The position numbers were made by a program, and so were the translations under genes. Below, piece after piece: positions 60,866-64,000 of a stretch of DNA of 64,000 nucleotides. The notes beneath the pieces are model-generated. The model saw nothing but the letters and a program-made list of their open reading frames with translations, searched no databases and was not told where the DNA came from. The DNA lies in the NCBI RefSeq assembly GCF_027925445.1, contig NZ_AP027149.1, forward strand, positions 4,352,501 through 4,416,500. The letters run 5' to 3'. Origin of the DNA: Methylocystis bryophila. GTDB taxonomy: Bacteria; Pseudomonadota; Alphaproteobacteria; Rhizobiales; Beijerinckiaceae. The first letter of the stretch is position 1; each line of letters opens with the position of its first letter.

Positions 60866-61303
60866 CTTCGTTCAACCTTTGGTCAACTGCGGTCCGCTCC
60901 GCAGCGCGTTGCTCTTCTTGGCCGTCCGATGAATCACGACGGGGACAGCTTTCGCCTGCCCGCAATCAGTTCCTGGACGGTAGGCGGGAGGCTAAAAAGA
61001 CCAAGGTCACACCAAGCTCACGGCAAAAATGGAATGGCTGAATTGTCATAGGCTGTGGTAATTTAGCAACAACTCCACATTTTTACGGCAATTTGGCCGC
61101 AATTCCATCTTATCTTGTCGATATTTGGCCACAATGCTCGCCACGGCTGTGGCAATTGTGCAACAACTCTTCCCTTCGAAAAGCACGATGAAGAAACATC
61201 AATTTGCGCGCGGATGGCCTTGTCAAATTCGTTAAAGCAGAGCTAATGTTGAGTCGGTGCATGGGTTTTACCGTTTCGTAAGAGACAGGCGGGATTAAGC
61301 GGG
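60866..61303. promoter_or_regulatory. divergent control region of the receptor and DUF2946/two-component genes
   Basis: 438 bases without a gene between the receptor (minus) and the DUF2946-like gene (plus). It becomes AT-rich from 61020 to 61260 in contrast to its surroundings, and holds four spaced repeats at 61055-61170. TTGTCAAATTC at 61221 could belong to the plus-strand promoter, but I could not fix a -10 box. Confidence 0.6.
61055..61170. repeat. four operator-like repeats spaced 30-32 bases
   Basis: Similar 22-base units start at 61055, 61085, 61117 and 61149. Their cores are AATTTAGCAACAACT, AATTTGGCCGCAATT, TATTTGGCCACAATG and AATTGTGCAACAACT. The first and last are nearly identical (also sharing GGCTGTGG before them) and the two middle ones share ATTTGGCC. 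The even spacing of three helical turns puts all units on one face of the DNA. They lie about 190-305 bases upstream of the receptor start and 134-249 upstream of the DUF2946 start. A binding site for the neighbouring response regulator is a guess. Confidence 0.7.
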
Positions 61304-61678
61304 ATGCGACGCAACGCGGTCGCGGTGGTGTTGTTCGCTCTGGCGCTGGGACTAAAGTTCCTGCTGCCTGCGGCGGCGATCGCCCATGCCCCGCGCGCCG
61401 GAGGCCCCCAACCCGCCTTCCAAGAATGCCTCGGCGCCGCTGCAGAAGGCGCGCTTGGTCACGCGCGGACGCCTGGCAAGGGCGAGCGCCATGCCGAGAG
61501 CTGCCCTCTCTGCCAGCTCTCCTGCGAGAGCGCGGTCGCCCTTTTGGGGCGCCCCGCTCAGCTAGACCTCGTCACTTATCTCGACCGCACTACGCCTTGG
61601 CGGGACGCCGAGAGCGCCCGACCCCGGGCTCGCCCAGCGGTCGCCCATCAGGCTCGAGCCCCTCCCCGCTTCTCCTGA
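61304..61678 (+). CDS. small exported DUF2946-like protein
   Basis: A 124-residue protein with a signal peptide (NAVAVVLFALALGLKFLLPA) and a compact Cys/His motif, HAESCPLCQLSCESAV, in the middle, typical of DUF2946-like proteins. The mature part begins near AHAPRAGG, again with histidine close to the N-terminus. The C-terminus is low-complexity and basic. It is the first gene downstream of the repeat region and leads towards the two-component genes, with a 385-base gap. Role in metal handling is inferred from motif and neighbours. Confidence 0.6.
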   Translation: MRRNAVAVVLFALALGLKFLLPAAAIAHAPRAGGPQPAFQECLGAAAEGALGHARTPGKGERHAESCPLCQLSCESAVALLGRPAQLDLVTYLDRTTPWRDAESARPRARPAVAHQARAPPRFS

Positions 61679-62063
61679 CCGACCCATCGCCTGTGCGAAC
61701 GCGGCCGCTGAACACTTCCCGTCCGTAACGGGGGAAGGCGCGCGCTCACGCGGCGAGAGGCGTTGTGGCATGGGAGCGCGTCCAATCACCGAAGTGGCTT
61801 CGCGCCCCAATCGACCTTGAGCGCCGCGCGCGTTGCGCGCGCTGAAGCTGACGCTCCTTGCGGCGCGTAAGCTTTTGAGAACGCCGGATCGTCCCCGACT
61901 GCGGCAGGTGAGCTTCGCCCGTTCCTGGGAAAGCTCGCCCGCGCCGACGCAATGGAATCCGGCCTGTCGGCACGGCGCCCGTTCGGGAGCATCCCTGAAC
62001 GGTGGCGGACTGCGCCGTGCCGACACCCAATAGATTTTCTCCGTCCTTTACGGGTTTCGTGAC
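61679..62063. other. intergenic region, no gene seen
   Basis: The 385 bases before the response regulator contain open frames on both strands, but none shows recognisable residues or a good start. It may be an untranslated leader from the DUF2946 gene or a separate promoter region for the two-component genes. Confidence 0.4.
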
Positions 62064-62741
62064 ATGCGAATCTTGGTGGTTGAAGACGAGCGCGAGCTCG
62101 CGGGAGAGATCGTCGGAGAAATCCGGCGCAACGGTTTTGTCGCCGATTGCACGGAGACGATCGCGGGCGCGAGCGAAGCCCTGCAGCTCTATCCCTATCC
62201 CTTGGCTCTGCTGGACCGCCGTCTTCCCGACGGCGATGCGATGCAAGCCATTCCCGCGATGCGGCGTGCGCAACCCGGCATTCGGGTCATCATGCTTTCC
62301 GCGCTCGACGCCGTGGAGGAGCGCGTGCGCGGACTCGACGCCGGCGCCGACGATTATCTGACGAAGCCTTGTCCGCTCGTCGAGCTCATGGCGAGGATCC
62401 GGGCGAGCTTGCGCCGGCCCGGCGGAGAGCTGTTGCCGCCCGTGCAGGTCGGCGCGCTGACCTTCGATCTCGCGAAGCGCAACGCCTCGGTTCAGGGCGG
62501 GCGCATCCCCTTTCATGCGCGTGAGCTCGCCCTTTTGGACGCGCTGGCCCGCAGGGCCGGGCAATTCGTGCGTCGTCAGGCCCTGATGGAGGAAATCTAC
62601 AGCTATGACGACGATGTCCAACCACATGCGCTGACGATGGTCATCTCGCGCGTCAGACAGCGCCTCATCGACCTCGACTGCGGCGCCGAGATCGTTTCCG
62701 AGCGCGGGGTCGGCTGCATGCTGCGAGAGAAAGTCTCATGA
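62064..62741 (+). CDS. OmpR/PhoB-family response regulator
   Basis: A 225-residue regulator. The receiver (about 1-115) has the acidic pair in LVVEDERELA, the phospho-acceptor Asp51 in LALLDRRLPDGD, and the Lys in DDYLTKPCPLVELMARI. The winged-helix domain (about 130-222) has LTFDLAKRNASVQGGRIPFH and the recognition helix region VQPHALTMVISRVRQRLIDL, closing with SERGVGCML. Its stop overlaps the kinase start (ATGA). It resembles QseB/PmrA regulators in overall layout; what it controls is likely this metal region, by position only. Confidence 0.93.
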   Translation: MRILVVEDERELAGEIVGEIRRNGFVADCTETIAGASEALQLYPYPLALLDRRLPDGDAMQAIPAMRRAQPGIRVIMLSALDAVEERVRGLDAGADDYLTKPCPLVELMARIRASLRRPGGELLPPVQVGALTFDLAKRNASVQGGRIPFHARELALLDALARRAGQFVRRQALMEEIYSYDDDVQPHALTMVISRVRQRLIDLDCGAEIVSERGVGCMLREKVS

Positions 62742-64000
62742 AGACGGCCGGATCGCTCTGGGTTCGGCTGACGATTCTCGTCGCTCTTTCCGTTTCCGCG
62801 ATCTATTTGCTCACTCCGGTCGCATATTTCTATTCACCGCCTGACTCTATATCGCCATTAGGCTCCCAAAAACTGCTTGGGGGATATTCCGGCGCCCTCA
62901 ATTTTCTCGGTTTGAGCAAAGCCCAGAGTCTCGTGATCGGCTCCCTTGCACGCGATGCGGAGGGCGCCCTAGTCCTTAAGCCGACGCAGGAGCTGAAGGC
63001 CTACGCCGCCGCCAATCCGGAGTTTCGTTTCGCCGTCCTGGGCGGACGGCAGTGCCAGGCGGTGACGGGCTCGAACCCGGAAGTGATCGCCGCCATCAAA
63101 AGATTCGGCGACTGTCCCTTGGGATACGGCCCTTTCGATCTCGGCGACGGCGCTCAACCGGCGCCCTGGAGTATTTACTCTCCTTACAACTCGCCGGTCG
63201 GAGCGGTCGCGCTGGGCTTGTACGGGTACCGCTTTCATTGGGAAGACCTGCTCTACTTCTTGTGGGATCAGCTCCGCGACACGCAGTGGGGCTACTTCGG
63301 GCCGACGTTCATCGCATTAATTCTGGCTTCCGCGCTCAGCGTTCGGCGTGGCCTCGCGCCGCTGAGGAAAGCCGCGCGGCGACTCGAGGCGATCGACATG
63401 AACGCGCTCGACTCGAGGCTCGCCGTCGACGACCTCCCTTCCGAGGTCGCCCCCTTTGTCGAGGCGGTCAATGGCATGCTCGAGCGCGTCGAGTCCGGCG
63501 TCGCGCAGCAAAAGCGCTTCCTGGCCAATGCGGCGCATGAGCTGCGCACTCCCCTCGCGGTGCTGCGCGCCCGCGTCGAGGCGTCGAGGGATTCAAAACT
63601 CAAAAGCGATCTGGGACGCGACGTGAGCCGCATCGGCACGATCATGGAGCAGCTGCTCGCTACGGCCAGACTGGGCGGACCGGGCGCCAACACGACGCAA
63701 AGGATCGATCTCGCGGAGCTCGCCTGGCGAATCGTCGCGGACTATGCGCTGCTCTGCCTCGATCGCGATCGGCGGATCGAGTTCGAGGAGCGCGAGGAGC
63801 CGGTTTTCGTTCTGGGCGACCGCCGCGCGATCGAGAGCGTCGTCGGCAATCTCATCGACAATGCGTTGCGCGCCGAGCCCTCCGGCGGCACGGTTCTTGT
63901 GCGCATTCACGACGACGCGGTGCTCGAGGTGATCGATCACGGCGGGGGCGTGCTGCCTGAAGATCGGGAGACGATCTTCGAGCCGTTCTGGCGCAAGAGC
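62738..64000 (+). CDS. sensor histidine kinase (truncated by window end)
   Basis: The gene starts at 62738 in the ATGA overlap with the regulator and runs past base 64000, giving 421 residues here. Translation shows a first helix (LTILVALSVSAIYLLTPVAY), a periplasmic sensor of about 145 residues with two cysteines (GRQCQAV and FGDCPLGYG), a second helix (FGPTFIALILASALSV), a HAMP-like region, and the H-box LANAAHELRTPLAVLRARV with His267. The N-box VVGNLIDNALRAEP and VIDHGGGV of the ATPase domain follow. The sensor domain is not recognised; its signal is unknown, with a metal or metallophore the guess from context. Confidence 0.92.
   Translation, partial: MKTAGSLWVRLTILVALSVSAIYLLTPVAYFYSPPDSISPLGSQKLLGGYSGALNFLGLSKAQSLVIGSLARDAEGALVLKPTQELKAYAAANPEFRFAVLGGRQCQAVTGSNPEVIAAIKRFGDCPLGYGPFDLGDGAQPAPWSIYSPYNSPVGAVALGLYGYRFHWEDLLYFLWDQLRDTQWGYFGPTFIALILASALSVRRGLAPLRKAARRLEAIDMNALDSRLAVDDLPSEVAPFVEAVNGMLERVESGVAQQKRFLANAAHELRTPLAVLRARVEASRDSKLKSDLGRDVSRIGTIMEQLLATARLGGPGANTTQRIDLAELAWRIVADYALLCLDRDRRIEFEEREEPVFVLGDRRAIESVVGNLIDNALRAEPSGGTVLVRIHDDAVLEVIDHGGGVLPEDRETIFEPFWRKS

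Noticed and set aside
61055..61170. Short CRISPR array
   Set aside because: The units are imperfect, gaps are only about 8-10 bases, and no cas gene is present; operator sites fit better.
1..64000. tRNA, rRNA and insertion sequences
   Set aside because: I looked for tRNA and rRNA motifs and for transposase genes and found none that could be supported.

Overview
The window is high-GC alphaproteobacterial DNA, most likely from a methanotroph of the Methylocystis/Methylosinus type (Hyphomicrobiales). The strongest marker is a particulate methane monooxygenase PmoC at 47.0-47.8 kb. A GcrA-type zinc motif, a phasin, a class I lysyl-tRNA synthetase and recurring REP-like hairpins built on a palindromic TCGAACGG/CCGTTCGA core agree with this. 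The genus is an inference.

Region 0-15 kb is mostly housekeeping: coaBC-dut-rrf2 as one overlapping operon, a phasin, rimO, alr, lysK, a dihydroorotase-like gene and fabI. Scattered among them are three small toxin-antitoxin pairs (two ParD/ParE-like, one HigB/HigA-like with a frameshifted toxin) and a decayed copy of the rimO 3' end. Region 15-29 kb holds a hairpin cluster, small exported proteins, a membrane-anchored periplasmic protein whose mature form would begin with histidine, a HIT protein, rpsO-pnp, a polysaccharide deacetylase, an AI-2E family transporter, a large discoidin/glycosidase protein, a DUF924 protein and an exported mono-haem protein.

Region 29-41.5 kb is stress and export: a four-gene overlapping operon tetR-emrA-emrB-outer membrane factor, an HdeD-like protein, a proton-pumping P-type ATPase with an extra SPOR-like tail, a TfoX-N protein, a PPK2 polyphosphate kinase, a DUF992 protein and the cbpA-cbpM chaperone pair.

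Region 41.7-64 kb is the most interesting part and reads as a metal (probably copper) and metallophore island. On the plus strand there is a Tat-exported NosZ-like beta-propeller that lacks the CuA domain, an FtsX-type permease with a His-rich loop, and an ABC ATPase fused to a membrane-anchored extracytoplasmic domain. These are followed by a DUF2946-like small protein and an orphan PmoC in which two of the three CuC ligands are replaced while the CuD ligands are kept. On the minus strand a likely single operon of about 13 kb encodes, in order, a 1867-residue TonB-dependent receptor fused to four outer-membrane barrel domains, two PepSY membrane proteins, MacA, MacB and an outer membrane factor. 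This gene content parallels uptake, periplasmic reduction and recycling of pyoverdine (FpvA, FpvG, PvdRT-OpmQ). A divergent second DUF2946-like protein and a two-component system follow, and the intergenic region carries four operator-like repeats spaced about 32 bp apart. The kinase runs off the end of the window.
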